Positions 33,887-42,822 are shown, counted from the first letter of the stretch. The stretch: DNA of 45,132 nt from an uncultured Bacillota bacterium (GCA_900551705.1 URWY01000009.1:1-45132); one strand, 5' to 3'. A program made the numbers and translations. The notes: a model not told the origin generated them from the letters alone.

Positions 33887-35182
33887 CTATTTCAAAAATC
33901 CTCTATAATTCCTCATGAGCATCTGTGCTTCGAGTTGTTTATCAAATTCAAGAGCAACTGATACAATAATCAATAATCCTGTTGCACTAAATCCATTAAT
34001 CAAGCCAACATCTCCACCGCTAATGCCTTTGAAGATAAGGTTTGGAACAAGTGCAATGAATGCAAGGAAAATTGCTCCAAACAAGATAACTCTGTTTGAT
34101 ATTTTTCTTAAATAATCTGATGTTGGTTTTCCTGGTCTAATTCCTGGAATAAAACCACCATTTTGTTGAATTTGTTTACTAATATCATCTGGACTGAATG
34201 TAATTTGCGCATAGAAATACGAAAAGAACAAAATCAAAAGTGCAGTCAACACAATGTATGGCCATGAACCTGCGCCCATGTATGTGTTATACCATTGCAT
34301 TGCTGAACTATTTGGCCAGAAAATACTCATAACAAGTTGTGGGAATGTTAAAAGCGCACTAGCGAAAATGATTGGCATAACGCCTGATGCATTTACCCTA
34401 ATAGGAATATTTGTGCTTTGTCCGCCATACATCTTTCTGCCCTTAATTTGTTTTGCATATTGAACAGGAACTTTTCTTTCTGCTCCGTCAACAAATACGA
34501 TAAGTGCGAAAATAATGATAACTGCAACAAGGAAAATAATAATATTCCACAAATAGTTAAGGTTTGTGCTAACACCTTGAATGCTTGTAAGCAATGAAGT
34601 GCCAGCTGATGATAAGATACCAACGAAGATTAACAATGACAAACCATTGCCAACACCAATATCGCTAATTCTTTCACCAAGCCAAACAGTGAACATTCCA
34701 CCTGCAATCAATGTAATTGCAACCAATGTGCAAATTAACCATGTTGGAGCACCTGTCCAAAGAGCACGAGTATCAATAATTTCTCTAAATCCCAAAACAA
34801 TACCAACTGCTTGCGCTATTGATAATACCAATGCTGCATAGCGAGTATATTTTGCAATTTTAAGTCTACCTTCTTCGCCTTCTTTGGAAAGCCTTTGCCA
34901 ACTAGGAATTGCGATTGACAATAATTGAATGATAATTGATGCACTAATATATGGTGAAACACCAAGTGCCAAGAAAGCACCATTAGAAAGTGAGCCACCA
35001 CTGATTGAGTTCAACAACCCTAAGAATGAGTTGCTGTCTGTAACTGATACTAAGGCATCAGCTCTAAGTCCAGGAATTGGAAGTGCACAACCAATTCTGT
35101 AAACTAAAAGCAAAAGAAGCGTTAATAATAATTTAACGCGCACTTCTTTTGTTTTAAATGCATTTATGAGATTCTTAAACAT
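33887..35182 (-). CDS. secY: Protein translocase subunit SecY
   Basis: 431 residues with ten predicted transmembrane helices. Forms the membrane channel for secreted proteins. Family motifs include RIGCALPIPGL, the plug region SGGSLSNGAFLALGVSPYISASII, QRLSKEGEEGR, GGQSTNIPIRVNASGVMPIIFA and RPGKPTSDYL. The start overlaps the rplO stop by one base (TAATG). Confidence 0.97.
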   Translation of the reverse strand: MFKNLINAFKTKEVRVKLLLTLLLLLVYRIGCALPIPGLRADALVSVTDSNSFLGLLNSISGGSLSNGAFLALGVSPYISASIIIQLLSIAIPSWQRLSKEGEEGRLKIAKYTRYAALVLSIAQAVGIVLGFREIIDTRALWTGAPTWLICTLVAITLIAGGMFTVWLGERISDIGVGNGLSLLIFVGILSSAGTSLLTSIQGVSTNLNYLWNIIIFLVAVIIIFALIVFVDGAERKVPVQYAKQIKGRKMYGGQSTNIPIRVNASGVMPIIFASALLTFPQLVMSIFWPNSSAMQWYNTYMGAGSWPYIVLTALLILFFSYFYAQITFSPDDISKQIQQNGGFIPGIRPGKPTSDYLRKISNRVILFGAIFLAFIALVPNLIFKGISGGDVGLINGFSATGLLIIVSVALEFDKQLEAQMLMRNYRGFLK

Positions 35183-35634
35183 TAAATCACCTCTGCGGTG
35201 CCACCGACTTTTTCAATTTTTTCCTTAGCTGAAGCAGAATATTTTTTAGCCTTAATTACAAGTGGTTTTGTTAATTCGCCATTGCCAAGAACTTTAAGTC
35301 CGTAAGGCATAATTTTTCCTATAATTCTCTCTTCGTAAAGTAATTCTTGAGTGATTACTGTGTTTGCTTCAAATTTGTCTAAGTCACCAACATTAACTGT
35401 TGCGTAAACTTTGTCAAAATTGTAGTTATTAAATCCTCTGATTTTCATCTTTCTTACAAGTGGATTTTGTCCGCCTTCGAATCCAGGTCTAACACCACCG
35501 CCACTTCTAGCGTTTTGGCCTTTATGACCTTTACCACTTGTTTTACCAAGGCCGCTACCTATACCTCTACCAAGTCTTTTTTCTTTTTGTCTTGAATAAG
35601 GTGCTGGTTGTAAATCTTGAATATACATATCCAT
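35182..35634 (-). CDS. rplO: 50S ribosomal protein L15
   Basis: 150 residues. KRLGRGIGSGLGKTSGKGHKGQ and GGGVRPGFEGGQNPL are the diagnostic glycine-rich motifs of the N-terminal extension that enters 23S rRNA. The C-terminal part (IKAKKYSASAKEKIEKVGG) is also typical. Confidence 0.97.
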   Translation of the reverse strand: MDMYIQDLQPAPYSRQKEKRLGRGIGSGLGKTSGKGHKGQNARSGGGVRPGFEGGQNPLVRKMKIRGFNNYNFDKVYATVNVGDLDKFEANTVITQELLYEERIIGKIMPYGLKVLGNGELTKPLVIKAKKYSASAKEKIEKVGGTAEVI

Positions 35635-35639
35635 CTCCT

Positions 35640-35831
35640 TTAAACTTCTTCCACTTTAACAAGATGACGAACATGGAACAAACTTCCTCTAATGCTGTCA
35701 TTGTCTGGTAAAAGTTTAGTTTGATTTAATTTTTTAAGGCCAAGTGCTTCAATTATTTTTGCTTGACTTTTATTATAGCCAATAGCACTTCTAATTAAAG
35801 TAACTTTAAGCATTTTTTCTTTATTTGCCAT
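35640..35831 (-). CDS. rpmD: 50S ribosomal protein L30
   Basis: 63 residues. VTLIRSAIGYNKSQAKIIEALGLKKLNQ, then the short hairpin DNDSIRGSLFHVRHLVKVEE, are diagnostic of bacterial L30. Short protein located on the large subunit surface. Normal length and order. Confidence 0.95.
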   Translation of the reverse strand: MANKEKMLKVTLIRSAIGYNKSQAKIIEALGLKKLNQTKLLPDNDSIRGSLFHVRHLVKVEEV

Positions 35832-35841
35832 GATTCACCTC

Positions 35842-36456
35842 TTATATTTCCTCTGGATTTTTACCACGAAGTCTAGCAACTTGTTCAACTGTTCTTATGC
35901 TGCTAAGACCTCTAAGAGTTGCTCTAACACAGTTGATTTTGTTTGTTGAGCCATGGATTTTTGTAACAATATCTTTAATACCAGCAAGTTCGATAACTGC
36001 TCTTGAACTACCACCAGCAATAATACCAGTACCTTCCTTAGCAGGGAGCATCAAAACTTTGCTTGTGCCGTATTTACCAATTGTTTCATGAGGAATTGTT
36101 CCGTTAACAATGTTGATTTTAACCATGTTAGTTTTTGCTTGCAATGTTGCTTTGTCGATAGCTGCTGGAACTTCCTTAGCTTTACCAGTTCCGATACCAA
36201 CATTACCTTTTCTATCGCCCACAACAACAACAGCAGAGAATCTCATTGTTCTACCGCCTTTAACAACTTTTGTAACGCGGCGAACAGAAACTAAAACTTT
36301 GTCAAATTCACTGTCTTCACGAGATTTTCTCTCGCGTCTGTCTTGTCTTCTGTCTTTTCTGAAATCTTCTCTTTTTTTCTTTTCATCTTTTACGATTTCA
36401 TTATTAATTTCAGCTTCAACAGCAGGTTGTACATTTTCATTTAATTCTTCGCTCAT
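35842..36456 (-). CDS. rpsE: 30S ribosomal protein S5 with charged N-terminal extension
   Basis: 204 residues; common S5 is about 165. The core is typical: VRRVTKVVKGGRTMRFSA, GNVGIGTGKAKEVPAAI, IPHETIGKYGTSKVLMLPA and the IIAGGSSRAVIELAGI segment. Before it, about 45 residues are very acidic, then very basic (KKKREDFRKDRRQDRRERK). GGAGG precedes the ATG of the long form. Needed for decoding accuracy. Confidence 0.96.
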   Translation of the reverse strand: MSEELNENVQPAVEAEINNEIVKDEKKKREDFRKDRRQDRRERKSREDSEFDKVLVSVRRVTKVVKGGRTMRFSAVVVVGDRKGNVGIGTGKAKEVPAAIDKATLQAKTNMVKINIVNGTIPHETIGKYGTSKVLMLPAKEGTGIIAGGSSRAVIELAGIKDIVTKIHGSTNKINCVRATLRGLSSIRTVEQVARLRGKNPEEI

Positions 36457-36464
36457 ATTTCCTC

Positions 36465-36833
36465 CTAAAACTCAAGGCCAGCTTCTCTAGCAGCGTCTGC
36501 AAGAGCTTCAACTCTTCCAGTATAGAGATAGCCACCTCTGTCGAAAACAACACATTTGATATTCTTTTCAAGAGCTCTCTTTGCAACTGTTGTTCCAATA
36601 ACTCTCGCTTGTTCTGTTCTGTTTTTACCTGTCAATTCTTTTTCAAGAGATTTATCAAGTGTAGATGCTTGAACAAGTGTTACGCCTTGTGTGTCATCAA
36701 TAATTTGAGCATAGATTCCGTTTAAACTGCGATATACAGCAAGTCTTGGAGTTTCGCTTGTGCCAGAAATTTTGTTTCTAATACGCAAGTGTCTATTTTT
36801 TCTAATTTGATTTTTATTTGCTTTACTAATCAT
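36465..36833 (-). CDS. rplR: 50S ribosomal protein L18
   Basis: 122 residues. RHLRIRNKISGTSETPRLAVYRS, IYAQIIDDTQGVTLVQASTLD and VVFDRGGYLYTGRVEALADAAREAGLEF are diagnostic. Binds 5S rRNA with L5. Confidence 0.97.
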   Translation of the reverse strand: MISKANKNQIRKNRHLRIRNKISGTSETPRLAVYRSLNGIYAQIIDDTQGVTLVQASTLDKSLEKELTGKNRTEQARVIGTTVAKRALEKNIKCVVFDRGGYLYTGRVEALADAAREAGLEF

Positions 36834-36843
36834 ATCTTACCCC

Positions 36844-37389
36844 TTATTTCTTACCTTTACCAGCAGCTTTACCTTGCTTCAAGATTACAACTTCATTTTC
36901 ATATCTTACGCCATAACCATGGTATGGTTCAACTGGTCTAAGATCTCTAATGTTAAGTGCAACTTGTCCGACTTTTTGTTTGTCAATACCGCTAATTTTA
37001 ATGTCGTTAGCAGTTGGGCATTCAATTTTAATGCCTTCTGGTTCAACAACTTCGATTGGGTGTGAAAAACCTAAGTTTAACATAAGTTTGTTGCCAGATT
37101 TTGATGCTTTATAACCAACGCCTTTAATTTGAAGATTTTTAACAAATCCTTCTTTAACACCTGTTACCATGTTAGCAATAAGTGCTCTATAAAGACCGTG
37201 TTTTGCTTTTACATCGTTTTCTTCACTTGATCTAGTCAATGTAATAACATTGTTTTCAACATTAACATTAACTGAATCAAAGTTTTGTGATAGTGTTCCC
37301 AAAGGTCCTGTTACAGTTATTTTGTTGCCTTCAACAACTGCTTTAACACCTTCTGGTAGAGTAATTGGATTTCTTCCTATTCTTGACAT
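36844..37389 (-). CDS. rplF: 50S ribosomal protein L6
   Basis: 181 residues, two tandem alpha/beta domains. MSRIGRNPITLPEGVK at the start and KQKVGQVALNIRDLRPVEPYHGYGVRY near the end are diagnostic; the usual 'RPPEPYKGKGIRY' reads PVEPYHGYGVRY here. Near the GTPase factor site of the large subunit. Confidence 0.97.
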   Translation of the reverse strand: MSRIGRNPITLPEGVKAVVEGNKITVTGPLGTLSQNFDSVNVNVENNVITLTRSSEENDVKAKHGLYRALIANMVTGVKEGFVKNLQIKGVGYKASKSGNKLMLNLGFSHPIEVVEPEGIKIECPTANDIKISGIDKQKVGQVALNIRDLRPVEPYHGYGVRYENEVVILKQGKAAGKGKK

Positions 37390-37398
37390 ATCACCCTC

Positions 37399-37797
37399 CT
37401 ACCACACATAAGCAAGAACTTCTCCGCCAACTTTGGCTTCTCTTGCTTGTTTGTCTGTTAAAATTCCTTTGTTTGTTGAAATTATTGAAATTCCCATTCC
37501 ATTAATAACTCTAGGAAGTTTATCAGCACCTACATATATTCTCAAACCAGGTTTTGAAACTCTTTTGAGCCCATAAATAACGCTGTTTCCGTTTTCATCA
37601 TATTTAAGTGCGATATTAAGAAATTTTCCTTCTTTTGTTTCAACAATTTCAAATGTTTTAATATAGCCTTCATTTACAAGAATTTCAGCAATAGTTTTCT
37701 TTTCTTTTGAAAGTGGAACTAAAACATCTTCATGTTTCGCAGTAATTGCGTTTCTCATTCTTGTCAACATATCTGCTATAGGGTCAGTAACTACCAT
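37399..37797 (-). CDS. rpsH: 30S ribosomal protein S8
   Basis: 132 residues. VTDPIADMLTRMRNA at the start, LKYDENGNSVIYGLKRVSKPGLRIY and GISIISTNKGILTDKQARE near the end are diagnostic. The start at 37797 has GGGAGGA upstream; an open frame to 37860 overlaps rpsN. In other bacteria S8 also regulates the spc operon. Confidence 0.97.
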   Translation of the reverse strand: MVVTDPIADMLTRMRNAITAKHEDVLVPLSKEKKTIAEILVNEGYIKTFEIVETKEGKFLNIALKYDENGNSVIYGLKRVSKPGLRIYVGADKLPRVINGMGISIISTNKGILTDKQAREAKVGGEVLAYVW

Positions 37798-37807
37798 ATA
37801 TTCCTCC

Positions 37808-37993
37808 CTACCAACTAGCCTTTTTAACGCCAGGGATTTCTCCCTTATTTGCTTTCTCACGGAAGCAAACTCTGCAAAGACCGTATTTTTTCAAAACTGA
37901 GTGAGGGCGTCCACAAATTGTGCAACGAGTATATTCACGAGTTTTGTATTTTTGAGTTCTAAGTTGTTTTTGTTTTAATGCTGTTTTTGCCAT
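37808..37993 (-). CDS. rpsN: 30S ribosomal protein S14, zinc type
   Basis: 61 residues, the short zinc-binding form. CTICGRPHSVLKKYGLCRVC carries the CX2C...CX2C zinc site; the KKASW ending is typical. Confidence 0.97.
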   Translation of the reverse strand: MAKTALKQKQLRTQKYKTREYTRCTICGRPHSVLKKYGLCRVCFREKANKGEIPGVKKASW

Positions 37994-38002
37994 ATCTATC
38001 TC

Positions 38003-38551
38003 CTATCTTTCCCTGAAAGGCATTCCAAGTGCTTCAAGAAGCGTTAATGCCTCGGAGTCTGTTTTAGCGGTTGTAACGATTAAAATGTCTAAACCTCTGA
38101 TTTTTTCAATCTTATCATAATTGATTTCAGGGAAAATAAGTTGTTCTTTAATTCCGAAAGCATAGTTTCCATGACCATCAAATGATTTTCTGGAAACGCC
38201 CCTAAAATCTCTAACTCTTGGGAGAGCAATCGCTGTAACTCTGTCAAAGAATTCATACATTCTTTTGCCACGAAGTGTAACTTTTGCTCCAATTTTCATG
38301 CCTTGACGAACTTTAAAGTTAGAAATAGCTTTTTTAGCTGTTGTAGCAACTGGTTTTTGACCAGAAATTGCTGCAAGTTCATCAACTGCTATGTTGAAAC
38401 TCTTTGAATTATCTTTAACATCGCCAAGTCCCATATTTAAAACTATTTTTTCAAGTTTTGGAACTTCATTTATGTTTTTGTAACCGCCCAATTTCATAAG
38501 TTCAGGAGCGATTTCTTTAACATATTTTTCTTTAAGTCTATTTTCAGCCAT
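38003..38551 (-). CDS. rplE: 50S ribosomal protein L5
   Basis: 182 residues. NRLKEKYVKEIAPELMK, PKLEKIVLNMGLGD, GQKPVATTAKKAISNFKVRQG, RDFRGVSRKSFDGHGNYAFG and the TTAKTDSEALTLLEALGMPF ending are diagnostic. Binds 5S rRNA and contacts tRNA in the P site. Confidence 0.97.
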   Translation of the reverse strand: MAENRLKEKYVKEIAPELMKLGGYKNINEVPKLEKIVLNMGLGDVKDNSKSFNIAVDELAAISGQKPVATTAKKAISNFKVRQGMKIGAKVTLRGKRMYEFFDRVTAIALPRVRDFRGVSRKSFDGHGNYAFGIKEQLIFPEINYDKIEKIRGLDILIVTTAKTDSEALTLLEALGMPFRER

Positions 38552-38555
38552 GTTT

Positions 38556-38972
38556 CTATCCCTCCACTACTTCGCTCTTAGCTTCTTTCGCTTTTGGAGC
38601 GGTTTTTTTCTTTTCTGTTTTTGCAGTTTCTTTTGCGTCTTTCTTAACTGCTTTTGCGTATGCTTTGTCTAAACTAGCACCGCATTTTTTGCAAACTCTT
38701 GCATTTTTTCCATCAACATCTTTATGTGCAATTCTTGTTGCTTTTCCGCAAGCAGAACAAACAACCATTACATTTGATGCATCAATTGGGTGAGCAGATT
38801 TTACAATTCCGCCCTTGTCTTGTGCTGATCTTGGTTTTTTGTGTTTTGAAAGCACATTAACATCTTCAACAACAACCCTGTTTGTTTTTGGAGAAACTTC
38901 TAAGACTTTGCCTTTCTTACCGTTATCTTTTCCTGCGATAACAACAACTGTATCACCTTTTTTAATATTCAT
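38556..38972 (-). CDS. rplX: 50S ribosomal protein L24 with long C-terminal tail
   Basis: 138 residues; usual length is about 103-115. The KOW motif DTVVVIAGKDNGKKGKVLEV and HKKPRSAQDKGGIVKSAHPID are diagnostic. A zinc-ribbon-like pair VVCSACGKATR and RVCKKCGASL follows. The last 40 residues are Ala/Lys-rich (KTEKKKTAPKAKEAKSEVVE). Start at 38972 after a GGAGGA-type site. Confidence 0.95.
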   Translation of the reverse strand: MNIKKGDTVVVIAGKDNGKKGKVLEVSPKTNRVVVEDVNVLSKHKKPRSAQDKGGIVKSAHPIDASNVMVVCSACGKATRIAHKDVDGKNARVCKKCGASLDKAYAKAVKKDAKETAKTEKKKTAPKAKEAKSEVVEG

Positions 38973-38985
38973 CTTATTCTTCCTC

Positions 38986-39354
38986 CTATAACACTTCCGG
39001 TGCAAGTGAAATTATCTTCATGTAGTTTTTATCACGAAGTTCTCTTGCAATAGGTCCGAAAATACGTGTTCCTTTTGGTTGTTTTTGGTTATCAATAATA
39101 ACTGCTGCATTGTCATCAAAACGAATATGTGAACCGTCTGGACGCCTTACACCTTTTGATGTTCTAACGATAACTGCTTTAACAACATCGCCTTTCTTAA
39201 CAACGCCGCCAGGGATAGCTCTTTTAACAGAAGCAACAATAACATCACCGATGTTTCCGCTTCGTCTATAAGAACCACCAAGCACTCTGATACACATAAT
39301 TTGTTTTGCACCTGTGTTATCAGCAACTTTTAATCTTGTTTGAGGTTGTATCAT
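38986..39354 (-). CDS. rplN: 50S ribosomal protein L14
   Basis: 122 residues. MIQPQTRLKVADNTGAKQIM, CIRVLGGSYRRSGNIGDVIV and GTRIFGPIARELRDKNYMKIISLAPEVL are diagnostic. The start at 39354 gives the standard length; an open frame to 39387 overlaps rpsQ. Interface protein at the 30S-50S boundary. Confidence 0.97.
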   Translation of the reverse strand: MIQPQTRLKVADNTGAKQIMCIRVLGGSYRRSGNIGDVIVASVKRAIPGGVVKKGDVVKAVIVRTSKGVRRPDGSHIRFDDNAAVIIDNQKQPKGTRIFGPIARELRDKNYMKIISLAPEVL

Positions 39355-39370
39355 AATCTTACACTCCTTC

Positions 39371-39637
39371 CTACTTAGCTTTCTCAACGATGCGTGTTAT
39401 TCTGTGATATTTATCTTTACTTAAAGGTCTAGTTTCTTGCATTTCAACTGTATCTCCAAGTCCACAGATATTGCCTTCGTCATGAGCTTTATATTTTTTA
39501 GTTTTCTTAACAACTTTGTTATAGATTGGGTGTTTTTTATTTTCAACAACAGCAACAACTACTGTTTTGTCCATTTTGCCCGCACTAACAACAACGCCTT
39601 GTCTAAGTGGTCTTCTATTTCTGATTTCTTTTTCCAT
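39371..39637 (-). CDS. rpsQ: 30S ribosomal protein S17
   Basis: 88 residues. RRPLRQGVVVSAGKMDKTVVV and GDTVEMQETRPLSKDKYHRIT are diagnostic of this OB-fold protein. A 16S rRNA binder of the early assembly. Confidence 0.97.
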   Translation of the reverse strand: MEKEIRNRRPLRQGVVVSAGKMDKTVVVAVVENKKHPIYNKVVKKTKKYKAHDEGNICGLGDTVEMQETRPLSKDKYHRITRIVEKAK

Positions 39638-39648
39638 AACCTTTCTCC

Positions 39649-39852
39649 TTACCCATTAACCTTTTTAAGTTCTCTTTCACGGATAACTGTTTTAACTCTT
39701 GCAATTTCTTTCTTTAAATTGTGAAGTTGCATTGGGTTATTTAAGTTTCCTGTTGCATGTGAGAAGCGAAGATTAAAGAGTTCTGCTTTGAGTTCTTGTT
39801 CTTTTGAAATTAACTCTGCATCTGTTAGGCTCTTAATGTCTTTTATTTTCAT
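39649..39852 (-). CDS. rpmC: 50S ribosomal protein L29
   Basis: 67 residues, two-helix hairpin: KIKDIKSLTDAELISKEQEL and LFNLRFSHATGNLNNPMQLH, then VKTVIRERE. Start overlaps the rplP stop by 4 nt (ATGA-type), so coupled. Lines the exit tunnel opening. Confidence 0.96.
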   Translation of the reverse strand: MKIKDIKSLTDAELISKEQELKAELFNLRFSHATGNLNNPMQLHNLKKEIARVKTVIRERELKKVNG

Positions 39853-40286
39853 ACGCTAGCACCACCTTCGTTATTATTTTCTTCCTTCATAATGATTTTT
39901 GTTTTGCAAGGAAGTTTGTGTGAAGCAAGCCTTAATGCTTCTCTCGCTGTTGCTTCTGGAACGCCAGCAAGTTCGAATAAGATTCTGCCTGGTTTAACAA
40001 CAGCTACCCAGAATTCTGGTGAACCTTTACCACTACCCATTCTTGTTTCAGCAGGTTTTTTAGTAACAGGTTTATCTGGGAATATTTTAATCCAAACTTG
40101 ACCGCCTCTCTTTGTGTATCTTGTCATAGCGATACGAGCTGCTTCAATTTGATTTGACTTAATCCAGCATGGTTCTGTTGTTACAAGTCCAAATTCGCCA
40201 TAAGCAAGTTTGTTTCCTCTTGTTGCAACACCTGTCATTCTACCACGATGAACGCGTCTTCTTTTGACTCTCTTAGGCATTAACAT
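39849..40286 (-). CDS. rplP: 50S ribosomal protein L16
   Basis: 145 residues. MLMPKRVKRRRVHRGRM, RMGSGKGSPEFWVAVVKPGRILFE and the conserved GVPEATAREALRLASHKLP are diagnostic. First ATG overlaps the rpsC stop (TAATG) with AAAGGAGGT upstream. Near the A-site tRNA elbow. Confidence 0.97.
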   Translation of the reverse strand: MLMPKRVKRRRVHRGRMTGVATRGNKLAYGEFGLVTTEPCWIKSNQIEAARIAMTRYTKRGGQVWIKIFPDKPVTKKPAETRMGSGKGSPEFWVAVVKPGRILFELAGVPEATAREALRLASHKLPCKTKIIMKEENNNEGGASV

Positions 40287-40957
40287 TAGTTCATACCTCC
40301 TTTGTCTTGTTTAGCACCCTTTGTTAAAATTTCGCCTTTATAAATCCAGCATTTAACACCAAGTTTGCCGTAGTTTGTGAAAGCAGATGAAACACCATAG
40401 TCAATGTCTGCTCTCAATGTATGGAGTGGCAATGAGCCTTCCATGTAGTATTCTGTTCTAGCAATAGTGTTAGCACCATCAACAACGCCACTTACTTGAA
40501 CTTTGCAGCCCTTAGCGCCTGATTTCATAACTCTTTGCATAGCAGATTTCAATGCTCTTCTGAATTGAACACGCTTTTCAAGTTGGCTAGCGATTGAATC
40601 AGCAACCAATTTTGCGTCCAAATCAGGTTTTTTAATTTCTCTAATATTAACGAACAAGTTTTTTCCAGGTCCGATAATTTTTGAAATTTCTTTTTTAATT
40701 TCTTCAACACCAGCACCTTTAACGCCAATAAGCATACCAGGTCTACCTGTGTAAAGATTTACAACAACTTTTGTTGCAGTTCTTTCAATTTCCACTTTGG
40801 AAATTGCGCAATTATGATATTTTTTGTCAACAAATTTTCTGATTTTGTCGTCTTCTAAAATATATTTAGCAACATCTTGCTTATTTGCATACCAAGAAGA
40901 TTCCCAACCTTTGTTGACTCCTATTCTAAGCCCGACTGGGCTAACTTTTTGTCCCAT
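40286..40957 (-). CDS. rpsC: 30S ribosomal protein S3
   Basis: 223 residues. MGQKVSPVGLRIGVNKGWES, the KH motif TGRPGMLIGVKGAGVEEIKKEI and the C-terminal domain (GVVDGANTIARTEYYMEGSLPLHTLRADIDYG) are diagnostic. Forms part of the mRNA entry channel. Confidence 0.97.
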   Translation of the reverse strand: MGQKVSPVGLRIGVNKGWESSWYANKQDVAKYILEDDKIRKFVDKKYHNCAISKVEIERTATKVVVNLYTGRPGMLIGVKGAGVEEIKKEISKIIGPGKNLFVNIREIKKPDLDAKLVADSIASQLEKRVQFRRALKSAMQRVMKSGAKGCKVQVSGVVDGANTIARTEYYMEGSLPLHTLRADIDYGVSSAFTNYGKLGVKCWIYKGEILTKGAKQDKGGMN

Positions 40958-40958
40958 C

Positions 40959-41351
40959 TTACTTAGCCTCCTTACTGTCGAGAACGATTGTTATATGACT
41001 TGTTCTCTTTAACATTCTGTCTGCTCTACCTCTTGCACGAATGTTTAATCTTTTCATTGTAGGTCCTGGGCAGGCATATGCTTCTGCAACATAAAGGTCA
41101 CTTCTGTTCATTCCTTTGTTGTTTTCAGCGTTTGCAATTGCTGATTTCAAGAGTTTGCAACTTACTGCTGCTGCTTCTTGTGGCATGTTAGCGAGGATAG
41201 CAACTGCTTCTTCTGCGCCCTTATTTCTAATGCAATCTAAAACGATTCTTACTTTTGATGGGCTCATTCTAACATATTTTACTTTAGCGTATGGACGAGT
41301 GTCTTTATTTGCTTGTCTTTTTTCTGCTTTTTCTCTAATTCTTGTTGCCAT
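40959..41351 (-). CDS. rplV: 50S ribosomal protein L22
   Basis: 130 residues. YVRMSPSKVRIVLDCIRNKG, SCKLLKSAIANAENN and RLNIRARGRADRMLKRTSHITIVL are diagnostic; the last is the loop reaching into the exit tunnel. A basic N-terminal lead of about 20 residues is slightly longer than usual. Confidence 0.97.
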   Translation of the reverse strand: MATRIREKAEKRQANKDTRPYAKVKYVRMSPSKVRIVLDCIRNKGAEEAVAILANMPQEAAAVSCKLLKSAIANAENNKGMNRSDLYVAEAYACPGPTMKRLNIRARGRADRMLKRTSHITIVLDSKEAK

Positions 41352-41362
41352 TTGTTTGCCTC

Positions 41363-41665
41363 CTAATTCTTAGCCTTCATAGCAGCAACTTTACCGCCTG
41401 AGCTCTTTTGTCCTGCATGGCCTTTGAAGTTTCTTGTTGGAGCAAACTCACCGAGTTTGTGTCCAACCATTTCTGCTGTGCAATATACAGGAACATGTTT
41501 TTTACCATTGTAAACTGCAAATGTTGTTCCAACAAATTCTGGATAGATAACAGATGCTCTTGACCAAGTTTTGATTGGTTTTTTATTTCCATTCTTGTTG
41601 TTTTCTTCAACTCTCTTTAAGAGTTTTTCAAAAACATATGGACTTTTCTTTAATGATCTACTCAT
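41363..41665 (-). CDS. rpsS: 30S ribosomal protein S19
   Basis: 100 residues. MSRSLKKSPYVFEKLLKRVE, IKTWSRASVIYPEFVGTTFAVYNGKKHVPV and VGHKLGEFAPTRNFKGH are diagnostic. A short Lys/Ala tail extends the usual 92 residues. Head of the small subunit. Confidence 0.97.
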   Translation of the reverse strand: MSRSLKKSPYVFEKLLKRVEENNKNGNKKPIKTWSRASVIYPEFVGTTFAVYNGKKHVPVYCTAEMVGHKLGEFAPTRNFKGHAGQKSSGGKVAAMKAKN

Positions 41666-41676
41666 ACTTTCCTCCC

Positions 41677-42504
41677 TTACTTAGCCCTTTTAACAATCAA
41701 CTTGTTAGATGATTTGTTTCTTTTTCTTGTCTTTAATCCAAGTGCTGGTTTACCCCATGGTGTTACTGGTGATTTCATACCAACAGGGCTCTTACCTTCA
41801 CCACCACCGTGTGGGTGATCGTTAGGGTTCATAACAACACCACGGACTTCTGGGCGTTTACCCATGTGTCTGCTTCTTCCTGCTTTTCCTAATGACACAA
41901 GTTCATGGTCAGGATTTGAAACAGTTCCGATTGTTGCTTTGCAGTTTGCGAGAATTTTTCTCATTTCACCGCTTGGAAGACGAACTGTAACATATTTGCC
42001 TTCTCTAGCCATTAATTGAACTTCAACACCTGCTGATCTAGCAAGTTGTCCACCTTTTCCAGGTTGCATTTCAATGTTGTGGATAACTGAACCAACTGGA
42101 ATAAGTTCAAGTGGTAATGCGTTACCAACTTTAACTTCTGCATCAGCACCAGACATTAAAATGTCACCAACTGTAAGTCCGATTGGAGCTAAGATATATC
42201 TCTTTTCGCCATCAGCATAATTTAAAAGTGCAATATATGCAGTTCTGTTTGGATCATATTCAATAGAAACAACTTTTGCAGGAATGCCGTCTTTGTTTCT
42301 TTTGAAATCTATAATTCTATATTTTTGTCTATTGCCACCGCCTTGATGTCTAACAGTGATTTTGCCTTGTGCGTTTCTTCCAGCATTTTTTCTTTTTACT
42401 GCAAGAAGACTTTTTTCTGGCTTATTTGTTGTAACTTCTTCAAAAGTTGCAGTTGTTAGAAATCTTTGAGCAGCGCTTGTTGGATTATGTTTTTTAATAG
42501 CCAT
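41677..42504 (-). CDS. rplB: 50S ribosomal protein L2
   Basis: 275 residues. GRNAQGKITVRHQGGGNRQKYR, MQPGKGGQLARSAGVEVQLM and the peptidyl-transferase-site segment RGVVMNPNDHPHGGGEG are diagnostic, including the conserved HPHGGGEG. Ends with a basic KTRKRNKSSNKLIVKRAK tail. Confidence 0.98.
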   Translation of the reverse strand: MAIKKHNPTSAAQRFLTTATFEEVTTNKPEKSLLAVKRKNAGRNAQGKITVRHQGGGNRQKYRIIDFKRNKDGIPAKVVSIEYDPNRTAYIALLNYADGEKRYILAPIGLTVGDILMSGADAEVKVGNALPLELIPVGSVIHNIEMQPGKGGQLARSAGVEVQLMAREGKYVTVRLPSGEMRKILANCKATIGTVSNPDHELVSLGKAGRSRHMGKRPEVRGVVMNPNDHPHGGGEGKSPVGMKSPVTPWGKPALGLKTRKRNKSSNKLIVKRAK

Positions 42505-42519
42505 TTCTATTTCTCCTTA

Positions 42520-42822
42520 TTAAGATAAACTTTCGAAGAAGGCAATTGGCTTAGATTCTTTTTTAAGGGTTACAATAGCTTTTTTGTAATCGCTTGTTTT
42601 GCCAACAGTTCTTCCCTTTTTTGTATTTTGACTTTTTTCTTGACCTTTAACGTTCATTGTATTCACTTTTTCAACTTGAACTTTAAAGATTTCTTCAACA
42701 GCTTTTCTGATATCAACTTTTGTTGCATCTTTTGCAACAACAAATGTGTATACCTTTTCGCTAATTTTTGCATAGCTCTTTTCTGATAAAAGAGGTTTTT
42801 TAATTACTTCATAAGCGTTCAT
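42520..42822 (-). CDS. rplW: 50S ribosomal protein L23
   Basis: 100 residues. VIKKPLLSEKSYAKISEKVYTFVVAKDATKVDIRKAVEEIF and VEKVNTMNVKGQEKS are diagnostic. Docking site for signal recognition particle and trigger factor at the tunnel exit. Start overlaps the rplD stop by one base. Confidence 0.97.
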   Translation of the reverse strand: MNAYEVIKKPLLSEKSYAKISEKVYTFVVAKDATKVDIRKAVEEIFKVQVEKVNTMNVKGQEKSQNTKKGRTVGKTSDYKKAIVTLKKESKPIAFFESLS

